64,000 nucleotides of DNA from Aeromonas fluvialis (GTDB lineage: Bacteria; Pseudomonadota; Gammaproteobacteria; Enterobacterales; Aeromonadaceae): positions 39,678-103,677 of the forward strand of contig NZ_CDBO01000013.1 of the NCBI RefSeq assembly GCF_000819885.1. The letters are read 5' to 3'. Made by a program: the position numbers and the translations under genes. Position 1 is the stretch's first letter. Each line of letters begins with the position of its first letter. The notes beneath the pieces were generated by a model, which searched no databases, was not told where the DNA came from, and saw only the letters and a list, made by a program, of their open reading frames with translations. This document shows, one piece after another, positions 29,255 to 39,301 of the stretch.

Positions 29255-32200
29255 ATGAAAATGACACAGATGCTTAATTCTAATTTCCCCTTAATAGTTC
29301 CAATCCAAGTTTTAGGTCTGGCTGCTATCTATTTTGTGCTGGGGCTAGCAGGAGTAGAACTTGCTCCACCTCAAAATTATTCAACAGCAATATTCCCTGC
29401 ATCTGGTATCGCAGTTAGTGCAATCCTATATGGCGGGATTAGATTATTACCAGGAGTATGGTTAGGCTCATTTCTTCTCAATCTATGGATAGTTGGAAGC
29501 ACAGAAGCCTTAGAGTTGCAGCATGTTTTTATGGCGCTGTTAATTGGAATCGGGGCAAGTATTCAGGCGCTAGTAGCCTTTTACCTCTTAAAAAGTTTCC
29601 AAACAAACTCGAAGACGCTCGCTACGCTGCAAAAAATTGTTCTGTTTTTAATTATATTGGCACCTTTAGCTAACTTAATCTCATCCACTTGGGGCTGCAT
29701 AACGTTATATGTATTTGACATTATTTCTGCCGAACATTTTGCATCAAACTGGTTAACATGGTGGATTGGTGATTCCATTGGTGTACTATTATTTTATCCT
29801 ATCACACTTACCCTGCTATTTCGTGAGCAGCCATTTGCTAGAAGTATCATGCGGACTGTAATGCTTCCTACGTTGATCACATTGTTAATGGTTTTTATTG
29901 TTTTTATCTATGTCGCAAAAATTGAAAGTCGTCAACTAAAAATTCAGATGCAAAACACTGGTCTTGAAATAGAACATAACATTAAAAGCAAACTAAATGT
30001 TTTTACAGAGACTTTATTTTCCCTTAGTAGCTTGATGCAAATATACCCTGAGCTCAGCCACACTAAATTTCAAAGCTATACTCGCAACTTGCTCTCCCTT
30101 AATCCTGACTTATATGGGATTAGTTGGAACAGGTATCTTTCTGCTCCTGAAAGAGCAAACTTTGAAAATCAGTTAGCAAAACATTTAAACATTCCTACAT
30201 TTCAAATTACCGAAAAGGATGTACAAGGCAACCTCATTCGCGCTAAAAACCGCGATCACTATACACCAGTAACGTACATATCACCCTTCGATTCCAATAA
30301 ACAAGCATTAGGTTTCGACATTGCTTCAGACTCAGTTCGGCTCAAAGCCATAACGCAAGTGCTGCATACGGGGCAGTTAGCAATAACATCACCCATTAAA
30401 CTCGTCCAAGAAACAGGAGATAGTGCTTCGATACTAATCATAGCCCCTGTAACTACGATTAAAGATAATATCCAGAGTGAGGTCATATCCGGTTTTACAG
30501 TGGCCGTAGTCCGCATAGAAAGCATGATGAAATCTTTGCTTTCACAAGGTTTGATGAAAAATGTAGAAATACAAATTAAAGACAAATATGCCCCCATTAC
30601 TGAAGTGACATTATTTAGATCACATTTAAACACGACTTCAAGATACCTAAAATACCTATGGCAAAGCGATATTAATGTTGGAGGTCGAACGTGGCAACTA
30701 ACCATTATCCCAACTACACATTATATTGATGGCCATGTAACGAGTTTTGCTTGGAAAATGTTGCTTATTGGATTGGTTTTTAGCGGTTTGTTGCAAGTAT
30801 TATTACTAGCGATTACTAGTCAGCATTATTTTGCCAAAACTGCATTACAACAAAGTGAATCTAACATACGCTCTATTTTAGACAATTCACCATTTTTAAT
30901 TTGGCATAAAGATACTAAAGGCCAATATCTTAACATAAACAAAAAATATGCGGATCTAATCGGGTTGAGTGATTCAAACCAAATAATTGGAAAAACCGAT
31001 TACGATATTTGGCCCAAAGAGTTAGCAGAGCATTATTTAGTCGATGATGAAGAAGTGCTTTCATTTCAAAAAACTAAACATATACAGCAAGAGTCTGTAA
31101 TAGTGGGTGGTCAGGTGCGATATAATGAAACATTCAAAAGCCCACTATTTGACTCGTTAGGTCAACTGATAGGAACGATTGGTTTTTCCCATGATATTAG
31201 TGAAAGGATAGAAACCTACAAACAGTTAGCAGAAAGCGAATTACGTTTCAGAGAGTTATTTCAACAAACACCAATTGCCTACCAATCTTTAGATGCTGAT
31301 GGGCGATTTATTGATGTAAATGAACAATTTTGTAACATGATCGGCTTTTCTCGAGAAGAAATTTTAGGAACAACTTTTGGCGAAATTTGGATAGATGAAA
31401 TTCAGGATCAATTTCCATGCAAATTTAAAGAATTTAAAAAAACAGGCAATGCTAACACTCAGTTAAAATTAGAAGGCAGAGATGGTCGGATAATTGATGT
31501 GATATTACATGGTCGAGTTCAAAGGGATGGGAAAGGAAATTTTGTAAGGACGCATTGTGTTCTTTTCGACATTACCGAGCATGAAAAATTAGCAGAAGAA
31601 ATCCGCATAGCGGCCATTGCATTTGAGTCTCAAGAGGGCATGTTTGTAACAGATTCCCAAGGCCTTATCCTTCGTGCCAATAAGTCATTTTCTGCCATCA
31701 CTGGCTACGACATGATTGACGTGATTGGCAAAAACCCTCGCATGTTTAGTTCCGGAAGACACGATGCTAAATTTTATTCGACTATGTGGAAAAGCATTAA
31801 CAAAAATGGCATATGGCAAGGTGAAATATGGAATAAGCGTAAAAATGGTCAAATTTATCCACAGAAATTAACTATCACCGCCGTAATGAATACTCAGCAT
31901 CAGATTACTAATTATGTTGCAACTTTTACTGACATCACCAGCCAGAAAACTGCCGAAGAAGAGATCCACTTATTGGCATTTTATGATCCATTAACAAAAT
32001 TGCCCAACCGACGCTTATTTATGGACCGTTTATCACAGGCATTGGCTTCGTGCGCAAGGACTAAAAAAATAGGTGCATTGATGTACTTAGATATTGATAA
32101 TTTTAAAATCCTCAATGACACTCTTGGGCATGAACATGGCGATTTTTTATTACAGATGGTTGCAAGTCGCCTACAAGAAACAGTCCGTGAACATGATACT

Positions 32201-33310
32201 GTCGCTCGCCTTGGTGGTGATGAATTTGTTGTTTTGCTGGAATATTTAGATAAAAACATTGATAAAGCCACAGAAGATACAATAAATGTGGCAAATGAAA
32301 TATTATCGAGCCTTAATCAGGTCTATCAGCTTGCAACAAATGAATACCATGGTACCTGCAGTATTGGTGTCATAATCTTCAATGAAGATGATGTTTCACC
32401 TGAAAAACTAATCAAACATGCCGATATTGCCATGTATCAGGCTAAACATGATGGTCGCAATGCGATATGTATTTTCAATCCTAAAATGCAAGAGCAGATC
32501 AATGCGCGTTCAACACTTGAGGCTGACATTCGTAAAGCCATTTCAGATCAACAGTTCCAGCTTTACTATCAGGTTCAAGTAGATAAATCTAATCGACCTT
32601 TTGGGGCCGAAGCCCTGATACGCTGGCATCACCCAGAGCACGGCTTTGTGTCGCCCATTGAATTTATTCCTGTTGCTGAAGAAACAGGACTCATTATACC
32701 TATTGGTGAATGGGTACTTAACTCTGCGTGCGCTCAACTAAAATTGTGGCAACAACAAGAACATATGAGTGATCTTATATTGTCGATTAATGTAAGTGCA
32801 AAACAGTTCCACAGCGCCAACTTTGCCAAACAAGTTCAGTCTACCATTGAGCAGTATGATATTGTTCCACAAAGGTTAAAAATCGAACTCACTGAAAGTA
32901 TGTTAGTCAATAACCTTGATGTAACGATTAATACTATGCTCTCACTGAAAACGATTGGTGTAAAATTCTCGCTCGATGACTTTGGAACAGGATATTCATC
33001 ATTGCAATATCTAAAACGTTTGCCCCTTGATCAGCTCAAGATAGACCAATCGTTTGTTCGTGAACTTGTCGTTGACGATAATGATCGCGCTATTGTACGA
33101 ACCATCATTGCAATGGCTAACAGTTTGAACTTAGATATCATTGCTGAAGGCGTTGAAACTGAAGAACAACGCGATATATTGCTAGCGGAAGGCTGTTCTC
33201 ATTTTCAGGGATACTTGTTTAGTAAACCTATTCCAATTGATGAATTTGAAGATATTGTCAACTCATGTACAGGTAAACAAAAGTTAGTGACGATTGCTAA
33301 TCATGGGTAA
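29255..33310 (+). CDS. MASE1-CHASE-PAS3-GGDEF-EAL cyclic di-GMP signalling protein
   Basis: A 1351-residue membrane sensor. An N-terminal MASE1 block of about eight helices (1-235) is followed by a CHASE extracytoplasmic domain (about 250-480; GISWNRYLSAPERANFENQL) and one more helix (about 500-520). Three PAS domains follow (about 530-650, 660-780 and 785-900). The GGDEF domain has RLGGDEFVVLLE near 985 and the EAL domain has AEALIRWHHPEHG near 1118, with DDFGTGYSSLQYL later. Both active sites look intact, so it could make or break cyclic di-GMP. A second ATG at 29261 is better spaced from AGGGGAA. The gene is AT-rich, unlike the flanking EPS genes. Confidence 0.92.
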   Translation: MKMTQMLNSNFPLIVPIQVLGLAAIYFVLGLAGVELAPPQNYSTAIFPASGIAVSAILYGGIRLLPGVWLGSFLLNLWIVGSTEALELQHVFMALLIGIGASIQALVAFYLLKSFQTNSKTLATLQKIVLFLIILAPLANLISSTWGCITLYVFDIISAEHFASNWLTWWIGDSIGVLLFYPITLTLLFREQPFARSIMRTVMLPTLITLLMVFIVFIYVAKIESRQLKIQMQNTGLEIEHNIKSKLNVFTETLFSLSSLMQIYPELSHTKFQSYTRNLLSLNPDLYGISWNRYLSAPERANFENQLAKHLNIPTFQITEKDVQGNLIRAKNRDHYTPVTYISPFDSNKQALGFDIASDSVRLKAITQVLHTGQLAITSPIKLVQETGDSASILIIAPVTTIKDNIQSEVISGFTVAVVRIESMMKSLLSQGLMKNVEIQIKDKYAPITEVTLFRSHLNTTSRYLKYLWQSDINVGGRTWQLTIIPTTHYIDGHVTSFAWKMLLIGLVFSGLLQVLLLAITSQHYFAKTALQQSESNIRSILDNSPFLIWHKDTKGQYLNINKKYADLIGLSDSNQIIGKTDYDIWPKELAEHYLVDDEEVLSFQKTKHIQQESVIVGGQVRYNETFKSPLFDSLGQLIGTIGFSHDISERIETYKQLAESELRFRELFQQTPIAYQSLDADGRFIDVNEQFCNMIGFSREEILGTTFGEIWIDEIQDQFPCKFKEFKKTGNANTQLKLEGRDGRIIDVILHGRVQRDGKGNFVRTHCVLFDITEHEKLAEEIRIAAIAFESQEGMFVTDSQGLILRANKSFSAITGYDMIDVIGKNPRMFSSGRHDAKFYSTMWKSINKNGIWQGEIWNKRKNGQIYPQKLTITAVMNTQHQITNYVATFTDITSQKTAEEEIHLLAFYDPLTKLPNRRLFMDRLSQALASCARTKKIGALMYLDIDNFKILNDTLGHEHGDFLLQMVASRLQETVREHDTVARLGGDEFVVLLEYLDKNIDKATEDTINVANEILSSLNQVYQLATNEYHGTCSIGVIIFNEDDVSPEKLIKHADIAMYQAKHDGRNAICIFNPKMQEQINARSTLEADIRKAISDQQFQLYYQVQVDKSNRPFGAEALIRWHHPEHGFVSPIEFIPVAEETGLIIPIGEWVLNSACAQLKLWQQQEHMSDLILSINVSAKQFHSANFAKQVQSTIEQYDIVPQRLKIELTESMLVNNLDVTINTMLSLKTIGVKFSLDDFGTGYSSLQYLKRLPLDQLKIDQSFVRELVVDDNDRAIVRTIIAMANSLNLDIIAEGVETEEQRDILLAEGCSHFQGYLFSKPIPIDEFEDIVNSCTGKQKLVTIANHG

Positions 33311-33315
33311 TCAGG
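33298..33315 (+). repeat. 18-bp motif shared with the window end, overlapping the GGDEF-EAL stop codon
   Basis: AATCATGGGTAATCAGGT here is the exact reverse complement of the last 18 bases of the window (63983-64000). It includes the TAA stop of the GGDEF-EAL gene. Confidence 0.75.
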
Positions 33316-33362
33316 TTATAAAAACACGCTACGTTTAAGCAAATCTCAAAATAGGTGCAGAT

Positions 33363-34328
33363 ATGATTAAACCAGAATTTCCGGACAATGAAGCAGAGAG
33401 ACTTCATGCCTTAAGAACGCTCAAAATTCTCGATACGTCACATGAAGAACGATTTGATCGTGTCACTCGAATGGCCAAGCGTCTATTTGGGGTAGACATT
33501 TCACTGGTTAGCCTTGTTGATGATGATAGGCAGTGGTTTAAATCAAAACAAGGTTTAGATGCAACTGAAACACCGCGTGATATATCATTTTGTGGTCATG
33601 CTATTAATCAGGATGGCTTATTCATTATTCCCAATGCGATTGAGGATGTGCGGTTTTCTGATAATCCTCTAGTTACCGATGCGCCCAATATCCGTTTTTA
33701 TGCGGGTTACCCTTTAAAGTTGAGGCAAGGTATAAATCTAGGAACATTATGTTTAATTGACTCGAAGCCGAAGTATCTGGATGAAGAGGATAAGCAGCTA
33801 TTAAACGATTTGGGTGCCATGATTGAGCAAGAAATTAGGACAATTCAATTAGCAACATTGGATGAATTAACCATGATCTCGAATCGGAGAGGATTCCTGA
33901 CATTGGCTTTACATATCCAAAAAATCTGCCGCCGCAACAAATTGTCGATGTCAGTTATTTTATTTGATCTTAATAAATTTAAACAGATTAATGATAATTT
34001 CGGTCACCACGAGGGTGATTTTGCATTAAAGCAGTTTGCAGAAGTGATGCGCAACGTGTTCCGTGAGAGCGATGTTATAGGCAGACTCGGTGGGGATGAG
34101 TTTGTTGTTATGCTGACAGATACCAGTGATGAAAAAGTTACGATCATTCTGGAGCGCTTTAGAACAGCAATAGACTTAATGAACAAGGGCATTAATAAAC
34201 CTTACCTTATAGAATACAGTGCCGGTGTAGCGAACTTCTCTTTTGATACAGAGCAATCGTTAGAAACAATGGTTGCGTTGGCTGATGCCGCAATGTACGA
34301 GAAAAAGAAAGACAGGGCGAATCAATAA
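33363..34328 (+). CDS. GAF-GGDEF diguanylate cyclase
   Basis: A 321-residue cytoplasmic protein. The N-terminal GAF domain (about 20-160; HEERFDRVTRMAKRLFGVDI, then RDISFCGHAI and YAGYPLKL) is of the type common in small diguanylate cyclases. The GGDEF domain (about 165-321) has the intact loop RLGGDEFVVML near residue 241 and FDLNKFKQINDNFGHHEGD. It follows the GGDEF-EAL gene by about 50 bases in the same orientation and is probably cotranscribed. AT-rich like its neighbours. Confidence 0.92.
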   Translation: MIKPEFPDNEAERLHALRTLKILDTSHEERFDRVTRMAKRLFGVDISLVSLVDDDRQWFKSKQGLDATETPRDISFCGHAINQDGLFIIPNAIEDVRFSDNPLVTDAPNIRFYAGYPLKLRQGINLGTLCLIDSKPKYLDEEDKQLLNDLGAMIEQEIRTIQLATLDELTMISNRRGFLTLALHIQKICRRNKLSMSVILFDLNKFKQINDNFGHHEGDFALKQFAEVMRNVFRESDVIGRLGGDEFVVMLTDTSDEKVTIILERFRTAIDLMNKGINKPYLIEYSAGVANFSFDTEQSLETMVALADAAMYEKKKDRANQ

Positions 34329-34373
34329 AAATAGCCATATGCTACGAACTTGTAGCGATCTTAGTCGCCGCCA

Positions 34374-34392
34374 CCCCAATCAGGTGCGGAAT
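34374..34392 (+). repeat. Second copy of the 19-bp MITE end
   Basis: CCCCAATCAGGTGCGGAAT is identical to 19530-19548, in the same orientation, and lies just downstream of the GAF-GGDEF gene. No matching opposite end was found nearby, so it is a solo end. Confidence 0.7.
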
Positions 34393-34414
34393 ATCGAGCA
34401 ACAGGAACAGCACA

Positions 34415-34446
34415 AAAACCGGAGCAATCGTGCTCCGGTTTTATTT
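34415..34446 (+). terminator. Bidirectional terminator between the c-di-GMP genes
   Basis: A 10-bp stem AACCGGAGCA / TGCTCCGGTT with a 4-base loop, flanked by an A run on the left and a T-rich run on the right. It separates the convergent GAF-GGDEF gene and the chemoreceptor gene. Confidence 0.9.
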
Positions 34447-34536
34447 GGTGGTGGGATAGGGTAAAAACCATAATGAAATTAGCCAAAAATGCCAATAAAT
34501 TGTATTTACGTCTGATAATCGGTACTGTATCCAGGA

Positions 34537-36090
34537 TCAACCAAATGTCTTGCTTAGCTCTTTTAGATCACTTGTCTGTCTGAGTAAATGTTCGCTGGTG
34601 TTGCTTACCTGGCTTATTTTTGTACTATTCTCATTAGAAAATGATGAAATAGAATTTATATTCCTGCTTATTTCCTCTATAACAACTTGTTGTTGCGCTG
34701 CAGCAGACGCTATTTGATGTGAAAGATCTGACACCTTATCAATTTCGATCACTACATTATTTAAATTGTCTGAGCTTTGACCGGTGCTTACAAGGCATTC
34801 ATTCGTTTTATTGACATTCAATTTCATCATTTCCTTCCACTGTCCAAGCGTATGTTGAATATGTCCAATACTACTCTGAATTTGCTCAGTGGCTTTGTGT
34901 GTTCGAGTTGATAAGTTGCGAACTTCATCGGCAACAACTGCAAAACCACGACCTTGTTCTCCAGCTCTGGCTGCTTCAATAGCTGCATTTAGCGCCAATA
35001 GATTGGTTTGATCTGCTATGCCTTGGATCTCAGACATGATAGAGCCAATTCGATCTGACTCACTTGATAGGGCTAAAGCTGATTCAAAAGCATTATTTGC
35101 TTGAACAGCCAAAGCGGAAATATCTGAGCCTACCGATTGTAGTTGTTTATTTGTCATAATGCAGTGACTTCGAGCACTTTCTATCTGACTGTTACTATCC
35201 TGAATATTTCTACTTATTTCTTCTGCTGCAGAAGCCATTTGTGTTACCGCGGTAGCTACTTGTTGGATCTGTAAATCCTGGGCAGTTATATCATTACTTG
35301 CTGATGAAGCAGAGTCACGAAGTTCATTCGCCATGCTTTTCAATGAAAATGTTGCATCGTCCACGCGCCCTAACACTGTACGTATTCTGGCCTGCCAAAG
35401 CTTTATATGGAAGTCTGCGATGCTGTGAGGGGAATTACCAGAAAAGATAAGACGACTAATACTGTCGTAATCGTTTCTCAAATCTTTTAAAAAACTGGGA
35501 GTTAAAAATAGTTGATGGCGATTTAAGAAAATCGCCATTATCAACGGTATTAGTATAAAAAGTGACTGTGCCACTGGTAACAAAAAAGCTATGCTAGCTA
35601 TGCTAGCCAGCAATAGCAGGGGGCTTAAATAATTTAACTGATGCCAACCTGAACTCATAATTGATTTCGATTTTTTTTCGTTGGAAATCAATTCTCTATA
35701 TATTGTTTCTGCGCGTATTTTATATTCAGGGTCTGGTCTGCAACGAACAGATTGATAGCCAGATACTTTTCCATCTTTGTAAATTGGAGTGACATATGCG
35801 TCTACCCAATAGTAGCCACCATCTTTACAACGGTTTTTTACTATACCTCGCCAAGCTTTACCCGATTTTAGATTTTTCCATAAGTCAGCAAAAGCAGCTT
35901 TAGGCATATCGGGGTGTCGCACCATATTATGATGTTGGCCAATCATTTCATCTAAGCTGTAACCAGATACTTTGCAAAAATCTGGGTTAGCATATGTAAT
36001 GTCACCTTGTAAATCAGTGGTAGATACAAGTTGTATATTTTCAGCTACTTCTACTTCATGATTTGTAATGGTTTGCATTCTGTGGTTCAT
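34537..36090 (-). CDS. PAS-domain methyl-accepting chemotaxis protein (Aer-like)
   Basis: A 517-residue receptor. An N-terminal PAS domain (about 15-125; [21 protein letters not shown], then [16 protein letters not shown]) is of the aerotaxis type. A hydrophobic hairpin (about 150-190) anchors it without a periplasmic domain. The signalling domain has the highly conserved tip [20 protein letters not shown]. The ATG at 36090 is chosen because GGGGTG precedes it and the PAS domain starts soon after; an upstream in-frame ATG at 36171 adds 27 atypical residues. It would sense redox or oxygen and signal to CheA. It belongs to the AT-rich block. Confidence 0.88.
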   Translation of the reverse strand: MNHRMQTITNHEVEVAENIQLVSTTDLQGDITYANPDFCKVSGYSLDEMIGQHHNMVRHPDMPKAAFADLWKNLKSGKAWRGIVKNRCKDGGYYWVDAYVTPIYKDGKVSGYQSVRCRPDPEYKIRAETIYRELISNEKKSKSIMSSGWHQLNYLSPLLLLASIASIAFLLPVAQSLFILIPLIMAIFLNRHQLFLTPSFLKDLRNDYDSISRLIFSGNSPHSIADFHIKLWQARIRTVLGRVDDATFSLKSMANELRDSASSASNDITAQDLQIQQVATAVTQMASAAEEISRNIQDSNSQIESARSHCIMTNKQLQSVGSDISALAVQANNAFESALALSSESDRIGSIMSEIQGIADQTNLLALNAAIEAARAGEQGRGFAVVADEVRNLSTRTHKATEQIQSSIGHIQHTLGQWKEMMKLNVNKTNECLVSTGQSSDNLNNVVIEIDKVSDLSHQIASAAAQQQVVIEEISRNINSISSFSNENSTKISQVSNTSEHLLRQTSDLKELSKTFG

Positions 36091-36209
36091 GTGATCACCC
36101 CGTTTAGATATATGCTTTTGTCGTGACGTGAACTGGTTTTTATTCAATGATGTTTTATTATCATAGAGCATTGCTGCTGCAAAACTATATTTTCACGAGC
36201 CTATTTAGG

Positions 36210-37337
36210 CTAATGCTTATTTTTGTCTACACTGTTATAGACAAAAGCAGAATATATATCTTGATACTGTAGATAGATGGTGTTAAACGCAGACCGACTC
36301 TCAATGGCGGCTGCTACACAGTCAGGATCAAAATGACGACCTGCATTCTCCACCAGATAAGCAAATGCCTCATCAAATGACCAAGCTCGTTTGTAAGAAC
36401 GCTCGCTACTTAAGGCATCAAATACATCGGCTACGGCAACGATGCGCGCTTCAAGCGGAATAGCATCTCCCGCCAATCCCTCTGGATATCCCGTACCATC
36501 AAAACACTCATGATGGTAGGCAACAATGTTCTTGAGCATGTCAGTATGATAAATCCCATCTAGATTAAACTCTCTGAGCATTTTCGAGATCATGGCCTCC
36601 CCTTTTATGGTATGGGTCTTCATTACATCGAACTCTTCAGTGGTCAACTTACCAGGTTTCCGTAGGATGGCATCGGGTATCGCAATCTTGCCAATATCAT
36701 GTAGGCTGGAGAATCGGTAGATAAATTCAATATCCTCATCGGTCAGACTATGAGTTGAGGCCATAGCTTTAGCTATAGTGCGAGAATACGATGACATTCT
36801 GAGTAGATGGTTGGTGGTCTCTTCATCTCGATAACGGCTGAACTCCAATGCCGTAGCTAAGGCACTTCCGAGCATCTTGATGGTCATAAACTCCATCGCG
36901 ATGATCCTTGACAGGATCTGGGAATAAGACGACAGTTCGCTCTGAACATACTCGTCAAAATAGTACGATTCTAAAGCATCACAGAATAGAAAGCCGATGA
37001 GTTGATTGTTGAACCACAATGGTGAGGTATAACTGGAGGCATAGCCTGCCAAGCGCAATTTGCGATAGTTCTCAGAGTCAGGGTGCTGAGAAATTTTTAG
37101 ATTGTCGATCACTCTGGGTTGCTTGTGCTCAGCGATATACCGCAATGAGGTAATATCGCTTAACTTAGCCTTGTCTTGCAAAAACCGAGAGTGGCCTTCT
37201 GCCGTGCTGGTAGCGGATGTCTTGAGCATATCGGTGCTTTGATCATAAATCGCGACATATACCTGCCCTAACTTGTTTAAGTGGATCTTCAAATGAGTAT
37301 GCATACTTTCTAGTCTGTCGTCAAATGAGCCATCCAT
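36210..37337 (-). CDS. GAF-HD-GYP cyclic di-GMP phosphodiesterase
   Basis: A 375-residue cytoplasmic protein. A degenerate GAF-like sensor (about 10-150) precedes an HD-GYP domain. The HD metal site is visible in FSSLHDIGKIAIPDAIL near residue 208. The second motif, HHECFDGTGYPEGL, has the canonical GYP, and VAVADVFDALSSERSYK follows. It should hydrolyse cyclic di-GMP, opposing the cyclases in the same block. It is transcribed toward the chemoreceptor gene and separated from it by about 120 bases. Low GC matches the other c-di-GMP genes. Confidence 0.92.
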   Translation of the reverse strand: MDGSFDDRLESMHTHLKIHLNKLGQVYVAIYDQSTDMLKTSATSTAEGHSRFLQDKAKLSDITSLRYIAEHKQPRVIDNLKISQHPDSENYRKLRLAGYASSYTSPLWFNNQLIGFLFCDALESYYFDEYVQSELSSYSQILSRIIAMEFMTIKMLGSALATALEFSRYRDEETTNHLLRMSSYSRTIAKAMASTHSLTDEDIEFIYRFSSLHDIGKIAIPDAILRKPGKLTTEEFDVMKTHTIKGEAMISKMLREFNLDGIYHTDMLKNIVAYHHECFDGTGYPEGLAGDAIPLEARIVAVADVFDALSSERSYKRAWSFDEAFAYLVENAGRHFDPDCVAAAIESRSAFNTIYLQYQDIYSAFVYNSVDKNKH

Positions 37338-37488
37338 AGGTGTCCCATCCTCACATGAAAATCAGATGTAATAATGAATAGAAGATAAATTTGTTAATTG
37401 AAAGAGTGAGACCGATTTATTTCATGGCGCTCGACCCGAGCTGCGGGTGGCAGAGCGCAAAGAGCAGTTCGGGGGAGCTGGTTGGTCA

Positions 37489-37504
37489 GGGAGCCATGGC
37501 TCCC
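37489..37504. repeat. 16-bp perfect palindrome downstream of the DUF1194 gene
   Basis: GGGAGCCATGGCTCCC lies 26 bases beyond the DUF1194 stop. It may act as a hairpin terminator, but no T run follows on the minus strand. Composition changes from AT-rich to GC-rich just before it (about 37430), marking the right edge of the inserted block. Confidence 0.55.
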
Positions 37505-37529
37505 TCATCGCGACACATGGGGTGATAAA

Positions 37530-38375
37530 CTAGCCGATGGCGGGGGGTTGTTGCCAGTTTGCTAGTTGCGGGCGGCCTTGAGTTCGGCGTTGATAGCGCC
37601 AGGCCAGCAGTAGCGGCATACCGAGCAGCAGCTGGGCGGCCAGCGGGATCTCCTCGATGGGGGCGGCCAGTGCACCTTCCGGAATAATGCCCCCCTCAAT
37701 TTCGGCAGCCAGTTTGAGCTCCAGCGCATTGCCAAAGTCGGCGAAGGTGGTGGCATTGATCACAAACGCATCCTGACCGCCCGCCACGTTCTCCACATAC
37801 CACTCTTGCAACACCCCATCGGCATAGTCCTGACCTATGGTGATGCCGTTGATGGTATCGATGCCGGAGGCGAGCAGTTGATCCCGCACGGTGGCGCTAT
37901 CCAGCCCTGCGTTCTGGATCCCGTCACCCGACACATCCATCACCTGGCGAGCGGCGGTGAAGTTGTTGGTATCAAACTGCTGGGCACCAAAGGCCATGGC
38001 CGAACCGGGGGCCGTCATCCCCGCATAGGGGCGGACCAGGGCATCCAGGGTGGCGGCGAAGTTGTTGATGGAGGTCATGTCGTAGAGGTGGAACCAGTCA
38101 GTCATCACGCTCTGCTGGGTCGAGCCGCTCCACATCACCATCTGCACGGCGATGGATCCCAGCTTGCCGTCGCTGGTATCGAGGATGGCGCTTTGTACCT
38201 CCTGACTGTAAAAGGCGTCCACATAGCCCTGTAACTGCAAATTGAATTCCGATGAACTGACGCTGCCCGACACATCCATCAGCAGTTGCAGTTCGGTATC
38301 GACTTCGGTCAAGGCGTATGCGGGGGAGGTGACCAACAACATCCCCAGCAGCCCTGCCAACGGTTTGAGTTTCAT
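37530..38375 (-). CDS. Exported VWA-fold DUF1194 protein with a C-terminal membrane/sorting-like tail
   Basis: A 281-residue secreted protein. A signal peptide (1-21, ending SPAYA) precedes a von Willebrand A-like DUF1194 domain with the metal-ion site DVSGSVS at residues 34-40. The TAPGSAMAFGAQQF and VMDVSGDGIQNAG segments follow. The tail has PIEEIPLAAQLLLGMPLLLAW, then the basic RYQRRTQGR. This order (short motif, hydrophobic helix, basic end) is that of exosortase sorting signals, although the motif is not a classical PEP-CTERM and about 20 residues follow the helix. It is divergent from an exosortase gene 158 bases away, so it is the best substrate candidate. Confidence 0.8.
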   Translation of the reverse strand: MKLKPLAGLLGMLLVTSPAYALTEVDTELQLLMDVSGSVSSSEFNLQLQGYVDAFYSQEVQSAILDTSDGKLGSIAVQMVMWSGSTQQSVMTDWFHLYDMTSINNFAATLDALVRPYAGMTAPGSAMAFGAQQFDTNNFTAARQVMDVSGDGIQNAGLDSATVRDQLLASGIDTINGITIGQDYADGVLQEWYVENVAGGQDAFVINATTFADFGNALELKLAAEIEGGIIPEGALAAPIEEIPLAAQLLLGMPLLLAWRYQRRTQGRPQLANWQQPPAIG

Positions 38376-38479
38376 TGCTCACTCCTTCTCCCTGGCGCTA
38401 GTGCCAGCAGGGGGGAATGAATAAAGCGTGCCAGCTTTGTTGCATCCTTTGACTTGGCTTGATCCGGGTGAGGCTGGGC

Positions 38480-38495
38480 AGGCATGGAACTTGCG
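38480..38495 (+). promoter_or_regulatory. Candidate sigma-54 promoter upstream of the exosortase gene
   Basis: AGGCATGGAACTTGCG has GG-N10-GC with an exact TTGC and two deviations in the -24 box. The predicted start is near 38506, 28 bases before the ATG. The imperfect palindrome CTGGCGCTAGTGCCAG (38394-38409) lies about 85 bases upstream. Confidence 0.55.
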
Positions 38496-38533
38496 ACAGG
38501 GGTCAAAAGCGCTGATAACCGGCAGGAGTTACG

Positions 38534-39301
38534 ATGGCGATCCGTCCCTGGCAGTGGGCACCCAACTGGCTGCTACTTGGTTTGGCCAATCAGTGGGTCA
38601 TGGTGTGGCTCAATATGGGCCACTTCAACCTGCTGGTGGTGTTGCTGATTGCTATCTGGTGGCAAATTGCATCGCGGGTTGCACCGAGCTGGCGTCCGCA
38701 TCCACTGGTGCTCGCCCTCTTTATCCTGCTGATCCTGATCCCCAGCGCCAGTTGCAAGGCGCTGGCCTGTCTGCTGTTGGTGGCCTCGCTGTGGCGCCGT
38801 CATCAGAGTGGCGATGAGCGGGCGGTGTTGCAGATTGTGCTCGCCTTTACCGTGGCGGTGTTGTGGGGGCAGCAGGTGTTTGCCCTGCTCTCCGGCCCTG
38901 TGCTGGCGCTCGATGCCTGGGGGGTGGGCCAGTGGTTGCAGCTGCTGGGCTGGGAGACTCGCCTTGATGGCAATCGCATCGAGCGGCTGGGGGGTCATGC
39001 CCTGATCGTGCTCAAGGGGTGCTCCTCGTTTTCTCAACTCTATCTGGTGGTGCTCTCCTGGCTGGTCTCCTGCTGCTGGCTGGCGCCGGAGCGCCCACTC
39101 TACCGGCAGTGGCCCATGTTGCTGCTGGTTTGCCTGCTCTATATCGGGGCCAATCAGCTGCGGTTGGTGCTGATGAGCCTGGATCTGCGCTGGTATGGCT
39201 GGCTGCATACCGGCTCGCTGGCCCAGCTCTACCAGTGGGCCATCATGTTGCTGGTGATGACCATCCTGTTTCTAAGGGGGCGCCGTGATGCGTCTGTCTA
39301 A
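38534..39301 (+). CDS. Exosortase/archaeosortase family protein
   Basis: A 255-residue membrane protein with about seven hydrophobic segments. The three conserved residues of the exosortase active site are in order: Cys163 in VLKGCSSFSQ, Arg210 in IGANQLRLVLMS and His225 in YGWLHTGSL. Exosortases cut C-terminal sorting signals and are usually found with EPS genes. Here the gene lies inside such a locus, opposite a candidate substrate. GCAGGAG precedes the ATG. The numbered exosortase class could not be assigned. Its 3' end is duplicated in tandem downstream. Confidence 0.85.
   Translation: MAIRPWQWAPNWLLLGLANQWVMVWLNMGHFNLLVVLLIAIWWQIASRVAPSWRPHPLVLALFILLILIPSASCKALACLLLVASLWRRHQSGDERAVLQIVLAFTVAVLWGQQVFALLSGPVLALDAWGVGQWLQLLGWETRLDGNRIERLGGHALIVLKGCSSFSQLYLVVLSWLVSCCWLAPERPLYRQWPMLLLVCLLYIGANQLRLVLMSLDLRWYGWLHTGSLAQLYQWAIMLLVMTILFLRGRRDASV

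Noticed and set aside
38376..38450. Sigma-54 promoter for the DUF1194 gene on the minus strand
   Set aside because: Two TGGCAC boxes are present, but neither has GC ten bases after the GG.
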